A stretch of 64,000 bases of DNA from Salinibacillus xinjiangensis (GTDB lineage Bacteria > Bacillota > Bacilli > Bacillales > Alkalibacillaceae), in the NCBI RefSeq assembly GCF_009649735.1, contig NZ_WJNH01000001.1, positions 124,001-188,000 on the forward strand. Reading direction: 5' to 3'. The first letter of the stretch is position 1. Every line of letters begins with the position of its first letter. The notes under the pieces were generated by a model. It was not told the DNA's origin, ran no database searches, and saw only the letters and a program-made list of their open reading frames with translations. The position numbers and the translations under genes are program-made. Positions 1 through 8,945 of this stretch are shown one piece after another.

Positions 1-2
1 CC

Positions 3-1097
3 AATCTAGCTGCCCTAATGACATTAAAAAATGCCTTACATGAGGTACCTTTTGGTGGAGGAAAAGGTGGCGTTGTCATCAATCCACGTGATTATGCTGA
101 AAAAGAACTACACCAAATTGCCGTAAAATATGTTCATTATTTTAGCGATATCCTAGGTCCTGATAAAGATATACCTGCACCTGATGTTGGGACTGGGGAT
201 CGTGAAATGGATTGGATGATGTCCGAATATAAGAGCATCAAACCAGGTGAGCCTTATCGAGGTAGCTTTACCGGAAAAAGTGTTGTCAACGGTGGATCAT
301 TAGGAAGACGAGAAGCTACAGGTAAAGGCGTTTATTTTACGTTTAAATACATGATGTATGACTTCGTAAACAGTCAGACCAACCTCCTGACGAATACCGA
401 CAACGTATTTGCAAAGACTGCCCAGGCTCATGCAGGTAAACCATTAAAGCTAGCTGTTCAAGGGTTCGGGAACGTGGGGTCAGTTGCAGCTCTTGAAGCC
501 TATAACTGCACTCATTTACACAATAAAGTAATCTCTGTGAGTGATGCAAATGTAACCCTTTATAACTCAGAAGGACTGAACATCCCAGCGTTAATCGACT
601 TTGCGAATAAAAACAACGGCGATTTACCAACTACTGAAGACCAATTAGAGCAGGCTGAAGTAAAGGCTGACATCCGTAATCGTGACGATCTCTTATATTT
701 AGATGTCGACGTACTCATCCTAGCCGCTTTAGAGGATCAAATTCACAAGGATAATGTCGATAAAATTAAAGCTGAAATTATTGTAGAAGGTGCCAATGCC
801 CCTATAACAGGTGAGGCTGATAAAGTGTTAAGTGACAACGGGGTCATCATCGTACCGGATATTTTAGCAAACGCAGGCGGGGTCATTGTGTCATACTTTG
901 AGTGGCTACAAGGGCGAGAAACTCAATTTTATAGTGAGGAGGAAGTGTTTAAATCACTTACGGATAAGATGAAGCAAACTATGGATACCATCTTACCACA
1001 GTTTTTTGGGGATCCTTTTCCTTTAAGACAGAACTGTTATATTCACGCGGTGATGAAGCTGTCGACGATCTTGTATCGTCAGGGGAAATTGTATTAA
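3..1097 (+). CDS. NAD(P)-dependent glutamate dehydrogenase, 5'-truncated by the window edge
   Basis: Interconverts glutamate and 2-oxoglutarate plus ammonia. The reading frame is open from base 3 without a start codon, so the N-terminus lies outside the window; about 364 residues are present. Visible hallmarks are the glycine/lysine substrate loop PFGGGKGGV near the start, the PAPDVGTGDREM segment, and a Rossmann motif GFGNVGSVAA about 150 residues in. The C-terminal part (VEGANAPITGEAD, ILANAGGVIVSYFEW) is typical of Glu/Leu/Phe/Val dehydrogenases and matches glutamate rather than leucine enzymes. It is the only clear plus-strand gene and is closed by an intrinsic terminator 7 bases after the stop. 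Family assignment is secure. Catabolic versus biosynthetic role and cofactor choice are not. Confidence 0.93.
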   Translation, partial: NLAALMTLKNALHEVPFGGGKGGVVINPRDYAEKELHQIAVKYVHYFSDILGPDKDIPAPDVGTGDREMDWMMSEYKSIKPGEPYRGSFTGKSVVNGGSLGRREATGKGVYFTFKYMMYDFVNSQTNLLTNTDNVFAKTAQAHAGKPLKLAVQGFGNVGSVAALEAYNCTHLHNKVISVSDANVTLYNSEGLNIPALIDFANKNNGDLPTTEDQLEQAEVKADIRNRDDLLYLDVDVLILAALEDQIHKDNVDKIKAEIIVEGANAPITGEADKVLSDNGVIIVPDILANAGGVIVSYFEWLQGRETQFYSEEEVFKSLTDKMKQTMDTILPQFFGDPFPLRQNCYIHAVMKLSTILYRQGKLY

Positions 1098-1103
1098 TAC
1101 TAG

Positions 1104-1131
1104 AGCACCAGGGCGAACCTGGTGCTTTTTC
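1104..1131 (+). terminator. Rho-independent terminator of glutamate dehydrogenase
   Basis: A perfect 9-bp stem (AGCACCAGG / CCTGGTGCT) with a 5-base GCGAA loop is followed directly by a T-rich run. It lies 7 bases after the dehydrogenase stop. The minus-strand reading has no T-tract, so it should act on the plus strand only. Confidence 0.88.
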
Positions 1132-1151
1132 ATTTTTGCTAACTCATCACC

Positions 1152-1556
1152 TTAATAATCAGTATCGTCGAATAAATGATGTTTTAATTCCTTCCTAATC
1201 CCCTCTGGAATCGGATCTGATTTCTGCATCTGCAAATTAAAATTCACATAAGTCACGGTTCCCTTAGCACAAATTCTATCATTTTGTCGAATTTCTTCAT
1301 ATAATTGCAAACTCGTATTCCCTATTTTCTTTACCCAAGTATGTACAGCCACTTCTCTCCCAAAGTAAATTTGACTCACATAATCGACGCTCATATTTAA
1401 TATAATCATCTTCCAATTATCGAAGTTATCATCTGGTGTGAAAAGCTTGAAAATTTCATTTCGTCCGGCTTCAAACCAGATGGGGACGGTTGTGTTGTTG
1501 ATATGACCGACGCCGTCAGTTTCGGAGACGCGGGGGTGGATTTTGGTTAGATACAT
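1152..1556 (-). CDS. Acyl-CoA thioesterase, 4HBT/YbgC-FadM hotdog family
   Basis: A 134-residue hotdog-fold protein expected to hydrolyse acyl-CoA thioesters in the cytoplasm. The N-terminal segment SETDGVGHINN corresponds to the catalytic Asp region of the 4HBT family (family pattern D-x-x-GH-x-NN), followed by the expected long helix (PIWFEAGR). Length fits the family (130-150). A good ribosome site (AAAGGAGG) lies 8 bases before the ATG. It is monocistronic by appearance: the next gene upstream is closed by a terminator. Substrate chain length cannot be read from sequence. Confidence 0.85.
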   Translation of the reverse strand: MYLTKIHPRVSETDGVGHINNTTVPIWFEAGRNEIFKLFTPDDNFDNWKMIILNMSVDYVSQIYFGREVAVHTWVKKIGNTSLQLYEEIRQNDRICAKGTVTYVNFNLQMQKSDPIPEGIRKELKHHLFDDTDY

Positions 1557-1632
1557 AGGTTACCTCCTTTATTCCAAGTCTTACTTTATAGATTTTCTTT
1601 TTCAGTATAAAAAATCCTCCTTACAACCAAGC

Positions 1633-1666
1633 AAAAAACAAGGAGCGTATAAAGCACACGCCCCTT
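1633..1666 (-). terminator. Terminator after the symporter / small membrane protein unit
   Basis: On the minus strand a 9-bp stem (AAGGGGCGT / ACGCTCCTT, one G-T pair) with a 9-base loop is followed by a run of six T. It sits 12 bases after the stop of the 34-residue membrane protein, marking the end of the symporter transcription unit. Confidence 0.82.
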
Positions 1667-1678
1667 AGTTACTAATTA

Positions 1679-1783
1679 TTATTCATCTTCACTTCCATAC
1701 CATTTCCACAATGCAAACCCACTTATGAGTAAAAATCCAATTGTAGAATATAACCATATGGATAACATAGAATTAATCCACAC
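1679..1783 (-). CDS. 34-residue single-pass membrane protein, symporter-associated small protein
   Basis: A very short gene starting with GTG after a clear ribosome site (GGGAGG, 7 bases upstream) and ending in TAA. The product has one hydrophobic segment of about 18-20 residues (around residues 7-26, core LYSTIGFLLISGFAL), a WKWYG interface motif and an acidic tail SEDE. It lies 54 bases downstream of the sodium:solute symporter gene and before a shared terminator, so it is almost certainly co-transcribed. Small single-pass proteins are known beside some SSS and NSS transporters and are treated as accessory subunits; that role here is inference. The start, ribosome site, membrane segment and terminator together make a real gene likely. 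Confidence 0.75.
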   Translation of the reverse strand: MWINSMLSIWLYSTIGFLLISGFALWKWYGSEDE

Positions 1784-1837
1784 GTTTTTTCCTCCCTTCA
1801 CCACGTTCATAACATATTATGAAAGAAAGTACGCCTA

Positions 1838-3328
1838 TTATAATTCAACCTTTACGTCTGGGTCTGGTTCAATTGTTTTAGGTCGTTTTAACACAGAGGC
1901 TAGAATCCACATAACACCAATACCAACTAGTGTAGCCCAACCGCCTGCCGCAAGTGGACTTGATTCAAATCCGCCAAAAAAGATGACTAAATAAGATAAT
2001 AAACCAATGACCATTGATGATTCTGCTGCGCGAGGGGATGCTTTTTTACGACTAAATACCGCATATAGAACTGGTCCCAATGTTCCTGCTGATACTCCTG
2101 AAATACCAATCCACATAAAATCTCCTAAAAATTGTGGAGGATTCAACACAATGGTAACAGCGGCAATCCCAACTACTATAACTGCAAAACGACTGATATT
2201 AAGCGACACTTTGTTTACTTTATCTTCATCCGCTTTTACAATCCCTCTTTTAACTAACACCTTTCGATAAATATCATTAGCAAATACAGTGGACATAACA
2301 ACAAATAAACCATCTGTTGTGGATAAGGCTGCTGCTAATATAACAACCCCGACAAAAGCTGCCAGTGCAGCAGGCATGCCCCATGTAACATATTCAAGTA
2401 AGGATTGATCGGCTGCTTCTAAGCCTGGTACAGCAACTCTTGCGTATAATCCGCCAAAAAGAACTAGTAAACATAACGTAGCTGCTGTGATATATGTTGC
2501 AATCATTTTGCGAAGATCTTTAGGGTTCTTCAAAGATAAGACTTTATTAAATAGTTGAGGCTGAGATGAAAATGCAAATTGAATGATAAATAAACCTAAA
2601 ACAGCAGTAGCTGCGTAATAATTTGATTCAGGATTAAAGATACTTAAAAGCTTTTCATCTTGAGAGGCTAAATTTTCTGAGATGTTGGTAAAAGCAGTAT
2701 TGATGTTCCCATCTCCGAAGAAGATAATTCCTGATATAAAAACGACTACACCTGTAATAACCATAAGTACAGCTTGGACAGCATCCGTATATACGTCAGC
2801 ATAGGAACCACCGACAAACACGTATGCAATAACAATTACTGCAATAATAATGAGACCGGTCATATATTTTAGGCCAAGCATATTCTGAAAAATTTGTGCT
2901 CCTGCTGAAAATTGTGCTGCAATATAAAAAATATTAAAGAGCATAATTATTCCAGATCCTAATCGTAAAAAATCACTATTATAATAATCGCCGAGCCAAT
3001 CAGGTAAGGATAGCGATTTCTGTTTAGTGTTTAACTTTCGGACCATTTTACCTACTGCAATAATACCTAACGGTGCAGCCCCAATTAAAGATAAAAATAA
3101 CCATAGATTACTAAATCCCCAAGCATAAGAATAACCTGGATACCCCATAAATGTAGCTGCACTGAAAAATGTTGCTGCGAATGACAACCCTAATACATAT
3201 GGACCTAAATTCGCACCACTAATAGCAAAATCTTGAATCGTTTTCGTTCTTTTTGCTGCATAAATACTTACAAAAACCATGACAAGCATAAATACGCTAA
3301 ATTCAATCCAAAGTAAAGTACTAACCAT
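1838..3328 (-). CDS. Sodium:solute symporter (SSS family)
   Basis: A 496-residue integral membrane protein with about 13 hydrophobic segments, expected to couple sodium entry to solute uptake. SSS-type features are the N-terminal DFAISGANLGPYVLG segment, the following SFAATFFSAATFMGYPGYSYAWG region, and the middle motif GGSYADVYTDAVQ typical of acetate/proline/pantothenate-like members. Ribosome site GGAGGAGG precedes the ATG. A sigma-A promoter with an adjacent inverted repeat lies 45-95 bases upstream and the small membrane-protein gene follows. The substrate is not identifiable; a carboxylate would suit the neighbourhood, but that is inference. Confidence 0.9.
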   Translation of the reverse strand: MVSTLLWIEFSVFMLVMVFVSIYAAKRTKTIQDFAISGANLGPYVLGLSFAATFFSAATFMGYPGYSYAWGFSNLWLFLSLIGAAPLGIIAVGKMVRKLNTKQKSLSLPDWLGDYYNSDFLRLGSGIIMLFNIFYIAAQFSAGAQIFQNMLGLKYMTGLIIIAVIVIAYVFVGGSYADVYTDAVQAVLMVITGVVVFISGIIFFGDGNINTAFTNISENLASQDEKLLSIFNPESNYYAATAVLGLFIIQFAFSSQPQLFNKVLSLKNPKDLRKMIATYITAATLCLLVLFGGLYARVAVPGLEAADQSLLEYVTWGMPAALAAFVGVVILAAALSTTDGLFVVMSTVFANDIYRKVLVKRGIVKADEDKVNKVSLNISRFAVIVVGIAAVTIVLNPPQFLGDFMWIGISGVSAGTLGPVLYAVFSRKKASPRAAESSMVIGLLSYLVIFFGGFESSPLAAGGWATLVGIGVMWILASVLKRPKTIEPDPDVKVEL

Positions 3329-3372
3329 GCGGCTACCTCCTCCATTATCAAAATTTGCGGAATTATTAGTCT

Positions 3373-3402
3373 ATTTTATTTGTAAACATAATAGTCTGTC
3401 AA
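3373..3402 (-). promoter_or_regulatory. Sigma-A promoter for the symporter gene
   Basis: Minus-strand TTGACA (3402-3397) and TAAAAT (3378-3373) are separated by 18 bases, upstream of the symporter ATG at 3328. The -35 is a perfect match and the -10 differs at one base. Confidence 0.65.
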
Positions 3403-3405
3403 TTT

Positions 3406-3422
3406 AACTATGAAAAATAGTT
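3406..3422. promoter_or_regulatory. Inverted repeat abutting the symporter promoter
   Basis: AACTAT-GAAAA-ATAGTT, a perfect 6-bp inverted repeat with a 5-base spacer, ends 3 bases upstream of the -35 box. The position suits an activator or repressor site; no regulator can be assigned. Confidence 0.35.
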
Positions 3423-3453
3423 ATAAAATACTAGCCTAAGCTGTTTAGATAGG

Positions 3454-4875
3454 TTATTCGATTTCTACTCTATTCAAATTTAATGACAACTCTTGTTCTA
3501 TGGCATATCCAAATTGATAAAGCTTAGCTTCTTCAAACTCCATACCAATTAGCTGGACACCAATTGGTAAACCCTCCTTAGAGAAACCACTAGGCAAAGT
3601 TAAGCTAGGGAATCCATTTAAGTCAGTTGGTGCAGTTAGCTTAAGAATCTGCCAACGAATGTGCTGACTATCATCATAATCATCTGATAAAAATCTAGCA
3701 TTAACATCAGGTGGAAGAATTGACATTGTCGGCGTTAATAATACATCCACCGAATCTAGCACATTAGCAAATTCCTGCTTAGCTATTTTTTGGACTCTAA
3801 GTGCTTTTGCGAAATCTGAACCACTTACGTTAAGTCCTGTTAGCAGTCGTTCCTTAACTTCTTCATCCCATAATTCTGGGAATTCTTTTAGATTATTCTC
3901 ATGAACGGCATATGCCTCACTTTTCAAAATAACCTTTTGTGCCTCTGAAATCTCTTCCATACTAGGTATATCCACTTCGACAATACTCGCACCTAACCTT
4001 TTGAAGCAATCAATAGCTTGATATATAGACTGTTCAATTTCAGGGTCTAAATTTTCATAGTAATAACTCTTAGGTATACCAATTACCTTCCCTTCTATTC
4101 CTAGTCCAATATACCTGCTAAAATCTTCTTGATCAGTTTCTTTCGAATCAGGATCTAATGGGTCATATCCAGAAATAGCATTTAAAACTAAAGCATTGTC
4201 CATAATGCTTCTCGTTAAGGGGCCAGCATGGTCTAGCGTCCACGATAATGGATAAATTCCCCTCTTACTTACTCTTCCATAGGTAGGTTTCATCCCAACC
4301 ACCCCACAAAATGAAGCAGGAATACGTACAGAACCTCCTGTATCTGTTCCTATTGTTCCATAATTTAAACAGGCTGCTACTGATGCAGCTGACCCACTAC
4401 TCGACCCTCCTGTCATTTTCTTGATATTATATGGATTTCTAACAGGACCAACATGCGACCTATCGCCAGTTGGACCATAAGCAAATTGATGTGTGTTATT
4501 TTTGCCAATTATAATAGCTCCCGCTTCTTCTAATCTATTAACCAACTCTGCATTTTCATCCGGAATGTGATTTTCGAAAATAGAAGAGCCACAAGTTGTT
4601 TTCAGTCCTTTTGTATTTATAAGATCTTTCAAGCCAATTGGAATTCCATGTAAAGGCCCTCTGTATTTCCCCTCTAAAACTTCTTTTTCTCTCTCTTTTG
4701 CAGTTGCAAGAGCTCCTTCTCTATTAACGGTTATATAGGAGTTTAATTTGGAATCAACAGTATCAATTCTGTTTATAAGAGCAGTTACAATGTCCACTGG
4801 AGATATCTCTCCCTGTTTAATTTTAGTAGACACTTCTGTAAGGTTTAAGCTTAGAAAAGAATCTAATGCATACAT
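3454..4875 (-). CDS. Amidase signature family hydrolase
   Basis: A 473-residue amidase-signature enzyme hydrolysing a carboxylic amide. The catalytic Ser-cisSer-Lys framework is visible: Lys in GIPIGLKDL (about residue 80), the glycine/serine loop GGSSSGSAASVA (about 155-166) and GTDTGGSVRIPASFCGVVG with the nucleophilic serine region. The chosen ATG at 4875 has an AGGGGTG ribosome site; an in-frame ATG 15 bases earlier has none. It resembles GatA/allophanate-type amidases, but no GatB/GatC genes are nearby, so a catabolic amidase is more likely than tRNA amidotransferase. It is upstream of the symporter and downstream of tarD. Confidence 0.87.
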   Translation of the reverse strand: MYALDSFLSLNLTEVSTKIKQGEISPVDIVTALINRIDTVDSKLNSYITVNREGALATAKEREKEVLEGKYRGPLHGIPIGLKDLINTKGLKTTCGSSIFENHIPDENAELVNRLEEAGAIIIGKNNTHQFAYGPTGDRSHVGPVRNPYNIKKMTGGSSSGSAASVAACLNYGTIGTDTGGSVRIPASFCGVVGMKPTYGRVSKRGIYPLSWTLDHAGPLTRSIMDNALVLNAISGYDPLDPDSKETDQEDFSRYIGLGIEGKVIGIPKSYYYENLDPEIEQSIYQAIDCFKRLGASIVEVDIPSMEEISEAQKVILKSEAYAVHENNLKEFPELWDEEVKERLLTGLNVSGSDFAKALRVQKIAKQEFANVLDSVDVLLTPTMSILPPDVNARFLSDDYDDSQHIRWQILKLTAPTDLNGFPSLTLPSGFSKEGLPIGVQLIGMEFEEAKLYQFGYAIEQELSLNLNRVEIE

Positions 4876-4902
4876 GTTTACACCCCTCATAAATTAGATG
4901 AT

Positions 4903-4926
4903 CCAGGGTGAGGTAACTCACCCTGG
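4903..4926 (-). terminator. Hairpin between tarD and the amidase gene
   Basis: A perfect 9-bp stem CCAGGGTGA / TCACCCTGG with a 6-base loop lies 18 bases after the tarD stop. No strong T-run follows on the minus strand, so it may be a weak terminator or an mRNA-stabilising hairpin. It marks the end of the tartrate unit. Confidence 0.55.
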
Positions 4927-4944
4927 TTACAGAGTCCATGTTAT

Positions 4945-6111
4945 TTACTCAGCCACTGACCGCAACACCTTAATTAAATTCTCCTTCGCCTCAAAACCAA
5001 CTCCCGGCACATCAGGCAAACCGACATACCCATCTTCAATTGGAGTATTACCTGCAAAACCACCAAATGGTTCAAACACACCTGGGTAGGATTCATTGCC
5101 TCCCATTCCGAGTCCTGCTGCGATATTTAATGACATTTGGTGACCACCATGTGGAATTACATTACGAGCAGACCACCCATTCTCCTTCAGCATGTCAAGA
5201 GTTCGTAAATATTCAACAAGACCATAGCTTAAGGCACAATCGAATTGTAGTGTATCCTGCTTTGGATTCATTCCACCGTAGCGGATTAAGTTACGTGCAT
5301 CCTGCATGGAAAAGAGATTTTCCCCAGTTGCCATTGGATTTTTATAGTTTTTGGACAGCTCAGCTTGAAGTTGGAAATCTAGTGGGTCTCCCGCTTCCTC
5401 GTACCAGAATAAGTTATAAGGCTCCATGGCCTCACCGTATGCAAGAGCGGTTTCGAGATCAAAGCGACCATTTGCATCGACAGCAAGATTTCGGCCACTA
5501 GGTACAACTTCCAATACTGCTTCTATCCTTTTTAAATCTTCCTCAAGAGAAGCTCCACCAATTTTCATTTTCACAACAGAATAACCTAAATCTAAGTATC
5601 CCTTCATTTCTTCTTGCAGCTCTTTCAGCCCCTTATCTGGGCTATAATAGCCTCCAGCAGCATAAACAAAAACCTTATCATCGACTTTACCACTACGATA
5701 ACGTTCAGCAAGAACTTGATAGAGTGGCTTCTCCTCAATCTTAGCCACGGCATCCCAAACCGCCATATCAATCGTTCCCACTGCAACGGAACGCTCACCA
5801 TGGCCACCTGGCTTTTCATTAGTCATCAGTACATCCCAGATTTTATGTGGGTCAAAATTGGTTCCCTCTTCATTTAAAATTGCATTTGAATCTGCTTCTA
5901 ATAATCTTGGAATAAAGCGTTCGTGTAATAATCCACTAGGCGCATAGCGGCCATTTGAGTGAAAGCCATATCCTACCACTCTTCTGCCATTTTTATATAC
6001 GTCTGTTACAATCGCGACAACGGAACAATTCATTTTGCTGAAATCAATGTACGCGTTAGAAATTTCTGATTTGATCGGTACTGCTTTTTCTTTGATATCT
6101 ACTATTTTCAT
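4945..6111 (-). CDS. tarD: D(-)-tartrate dehydratase, enolase superfamily
   Basis: Dehydrates D-tartrate to oxaloacetate in a Mg-dependent reaction. The 388-residue protein matches, from memory, the Bradyrhizobium D-tartrate dehydratase in length and motifs: K-M-K at 181-183 (catalytic Lys 183), metal ligands Asp 213 (DANGRFD), Glu 239 (WYEEAGDPLD) and Glu 264 (ATGENLFS), and catalytic His 321 (IPHGGHQMS). The signature MTNEKPGGHGERSVAVGT is also present. The ATG at 6111 has a GGGAGAGG ribosome site; an upstream in-frame extension of 31 codons has none and would overlap the preceding gene. It is the last gene of a run that also holds dicarboxylate carriers and the two-subunit dehydratase. Confidence in this isofunctional assignment is high for a sequence-only call. 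Confidence 0.87.
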   Translation of the reverse strand: MKIVDIKEKAVPIKSEISNAYIDFSKMNCSVVAIVTDVYKNGRRVVGYGFHSNGRYAPSGLLHERFIPRLLEADSNAILNEEGTNFDPHKIWDVLMTNEKPGGHGERSVAVGTIDMAVWDAVAKIEEKPLYQVLAERYRSGKVDDKVFVYAAGGYYSPDKGLKELQEEMKGYLDLGYSVVKMKIGGASLEEDLKRIEAVLEVVPSGRNLAVDANGRFDLETALAYGEAMEPYNLFWYEEAGDPLDFQLQAELSKNYKNPMATGENLFSMQDARNLIRYGGMNPKQDTLQFDCALSYGLVEYLRTLDMLKENGWSARNVIPHGGHQMSLNIAAGLGMGGNESYPGVFEPFGGFAGNTPIEDGYVGLPDVPGVGFEAKENLIKVLRSVAE

Positions 6112-6166
6112 AGAAAATCCTCTCCCTTTTACTAAAATGTTTATTTGTAAAATTATTGCTAACTTA

Positions 6167-7669
6167 TTAATACAGGCCAATCCAACGCCACCATGTAAGG
6201 GCAACGACTACGGTTACTAAGATCATAATTAGTGTCATATAGATGCCAGGCATCAAGAAATTCCGCTGTAAAATCCTTCCTGTGCTATGAACAAGTACAT
6301 TCGGCATGGTTTCTACGACTAAAATATATCCGTGCAGGCAAGCAATGGATGCAGTGAAACAGATGAGTAAAGGATCAGCTCCAGCTTCTACAGATAAGCC
6401 AATAAAAATTGGAATCAAAGTTACCACTGCTGTCGCTACGTTAGATATAGCAAGGTGAAACAGATGGGTGATTATTAAAATAAAGATAATGGAGACAATC
6501 GGTTTTTCCATTAAAGAAATCACCCAAGGCGTACTTAAGCTCTCCCCTAACAGTTCGGTTGCACCTGATTCATTTAGGGAATATCCAACAGAAAGTGTGG
6601 CTCCTATCAACAAAACAGTGTCATAATTGATTTTTACGACAGTCGACCATGATGAACATCCAATCCCAGGAAGCGTCATTAAGGCTACCCCAATTAATGC
6701 AGGAACACTAGGATGAAAACCGTGTAATGGTTCAAGCACCCATAGTAAAACTGTTAAAATTAAAACAAACAGACAGCGTTTTTCTGCCATACTCATCGGC
6801 CCAAATTCTTTTACTCTTTCACTCATTTCCTCTTTCACATGTGGAAACAAGGCTTCCTCTTCCTTCATCGGGAAAATTTTTATCAGTAAAAGATACAGCA
6901 ACGGAATTAGTAAAATCCATATGGGTAGCGCATAAAGAAACCATTGGAAATAAGTGATTTTAAGATCTAAGAAACTATTCAGTAACTCTACTGTTAGAAT
7001 ATTTCCGATAGCTGCTGTCATCACGGCCGTGCCACTAATGGTTCCGCCATAAGACACGCCAAGTAATATCATTTTATTTAATTTACTCTCTGGCTTAGCC
7101 CCAATCATGTCGAGCACATTTTGTACGACAGGTAAAAGAAGAGCTGTGCGGACGGCGGTCGCCGGTATAAAAAAGGCTTGAATTTGCGGAATGATTAAAA
7201 AGCTCCCTAATAAGCCATTCGCACTTCCTCCCCATCTCGACAAAATATAATATGTCACTCTTTTGGCTAAAGGAGTTTCATTTACTGCTCTGGCTAGCAT
7301 CATTCCTCCAATAATAAGGAAGACGGCAGGGGATGCAAAGCCGCTAAACACGACATCAGTTGTGGCTACATTAAATATCATCATTAAGAGTAAAACGATA
7401 ACAGCCGTTAATCCGAGTGGAATTGGCTCTAATGCCCATAACGCAATGGCCGTAGATACAATCGCAACCATTATTCTTGCTGAGTGATCGAATGTTGCTG
7501 GAAGTCCGAAATACATCACCATAAAAAGGATGATTGCGACAGCAAAACCTATTATTTTTTTGTGGTTTTCGGTTAATACCGCACCTTTAGCTAGTTTTTG
7601 ATTGGTCTGTTGTTCATTTACTTTAGGAATACCCAAATCATTCACCCTTCTCATATGTTTCAATTTCAA
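6167..7669 (-). CDS. DASS/SLC13-type dicarboxylate carrier
   Basis: A 500-residue polytopic membrane protein of the divalent anion:sodium symporter / CitT-like group, with about 12 hydrophobic segments. It carries the family-like stretches ALWALEPIPLGLTAV and GGMMLARAVNETPLAKRV near the N-terminus and NVATAVVTLIPI in the second half. It should import a dicarboxylate such as tartrate, malate or succinate, matching the dehydratases around it. The start taken is a TTG with AGGAAG 5 bases upstream, overlapping the end of the MFS gene; an ATG 15 bases downstream is the alternative. Confidence 0.85.
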   Translation of the reverse strand: MKLKHMRRVNDLGIPKVNEQQTNQKLAKGAVLTENHKKIIGFAVAIILFMVMYFGLPATFDHSARIMVAIVSTAIALWALEPIPLGLTAVIVLLLMMIFNVATTDVVFSGFASPAVFLIIGGMMLARAVNETPLAKRVTYYILSRWGGSANGLLGSFLIIPQIQAFFIPATAVRTALLLPVVQNVLDMIGAKPESKLNKMILLGVSYGGTISGTAVMTAAIGNILTVELLNSFLDLKITYFQWFLYALPIWILLIPLLYLLLIKIFPMKEEEALFPHVKEEMSERVKEFGPMSMAEKRCLFVLILTVLLWVLEPLHGFHPSVPALIGVALMTLPGIGCSSWSTVVKINYDTVLLIGATLSVGYSLNESGATELLGESLSTPWVISLMEKPIVSIIFILIITHLFHLAISNVATAVVTLIPIFIGLSVEAGADPLLICFTASIACLHGYILVVETMPNVLVHSTGRILQRNFLMPGIYMTLIMILVTVVVALTWWRWIGLY

Positions 7670-7678
7670 AAAGACTTC

Positions 7679-8941
7679 CTATCCCTCATAGTTTTCCGTT
7701 AGTGTACGAGCTTCCTTTGTGTCACTAACCATCATACGAAAAAATATCATCCCTGAAATAAGGGGCAAGATGGCACAAATCACTACGACACCTAGCCACC
7801 CGTAATTTGACCAAATGACACCAAGCGTAGTTCCACCTAGTGTCACCCCCATATAGTAGCTAAAAAGATATAAACTCGTCGCACCACTTTTATGGTGAGT
7901 AGCTGTATTTCCTACCCATGTGGATGTTAAGGAGTGCATAATAAAGAACCCAAGACAGATAAGAGATAAACCAGAAATCACATAAAACAAATGATTTCCT
8001 AATGTCACTAAAGTTCCAGCTGTCATAACGAGTAATCCCATACTCATGATTCTCATCAGCCCAAAGCGATCCGCTAATCTACCCGCAATTGGTGAGCCAA
8101 CCACACCAAATAAATATGTAAGAAACAATAGTGAAATCGCTTGTACCGATAAAGAAAAAGGCTCCTTTTCAACATGAAATGGAATATAGACCCACACCCC
8201 AGAAAACCCCACCTGGATCAATAAACCAAATATAAAGGCAAACAAAAGCTTAGTTTTTTTCAAATGTATAGCCATCCCTAAAATATCCTGCTTGTATGAG
8301 CGATGATTTTGTTGGAAAAACTGGGATTTGGGGATGACTAGAAAACATAGCACACTGATCACTAATCCTATAGCACCCAATGTTAAAAAACCTTGTTGCC
8401 AACTCAGATGTTCAGCAAAAGCGCCTCCAAGAACTCTTCCTCCCATACCTCCTAACGCATTACTGGCAATGTATAAAGATACAGCAAGACCTCGGCTATT
8501 TGGCGCAATTTCTTCACTTATATAAGCAACAGCCACCGCAGGAAGCCCAGCAATCAAAATTCCAGAAATAAGACGTCCAATCAGAAGCCATATATAGGAT
8601 TCGGTAATGGGTATAAGAAACAAAGGTATTACTGATAGAAATAAGGTCCAATGTATAATTCCAATTCGACCAATTCGATCCGATAAAAAACCAAATATTA
8701 GCAGGCTAATGATGAGAGAAAATGTCGTTAGTGAAAGAGCTAAACTAGATGTTGTTGGCGATATGCCAAACTCCCTCGTATAAAGAGGTAATAAGGGCTG
8801 AACCATATATAAATTAGCGAAGTTATACAGTGATGCTAAGGTCAGCCCTAATGTAATTTTCCAAAATTGTGGTTCTCTATGGTGGTATTGATGTAATTCC
8901 CGATTATTTCCCATCAAATGTAAACTCAACTCTTTCACCAT
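7679..8941 (-). CDS. MFS transporter (YnfM-like, 12-TM)
   Basis: A 420-residue major facilitator with two six-helix halves. The family A-motif appears as GFLSDRIGRIG after helix 2 and GRLADRFGLMR in the second half. The ATG at 8941 starts 4 bases after the stop of the dehydratase beta gene; a longer in-frame reading would overlap that gene by about 60 bases and lacks a ribosome site. It probably exports or imports a small organic anion in the tartrate/dicarboxylate unit, alongside the DASS carrier. Substrate is unknown. Confidence 0.82.
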   Translation of the reverse strand: MVKELSLHLMGNNRELHQYHHREPQFWKITLGLTLASLYNFANLYMVQPLLPLYTREFGISPTTSSLALSLTTFSLIISLLIFGFLSDRIGRIGIIHWTLFLSVIPLFLIPITESYIWLLIGRLISGILIAGLPAVAVAYISEEIAPNSRGLAVSLYIASNALGGMGGRVLGGAFAEHLSWQQGFLTLGAIGLVISVLCFLVIPKSQFFQQNHRSYKQDILGMAIHLKKTKLLFAFIFGLLIQVGFSGVWVYIPFHVEKEPFSLSVQAISLLFLTYLFGVVGSPIAGRLADRFGLMRIMSMGLLVMTAGTLVTLGNHLFYVISGLSLICLGFFIMHSLTSTWVGNTATHHKSGATSLYLFSYYMGVTLGGTTLGVIWSNYGWLGVVVICAILPLISGMIFFRMMVSDTKEARTLTENYEG

Positions 8942-8945
8942 ACCT

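Noticed and set aside
5040-5501. 153-residue plus-strand open frame
   Set aside because: It lies wholly inside tarD on the opposite strand, has no family resemblance, and the tarD frame has all catalytic residues.
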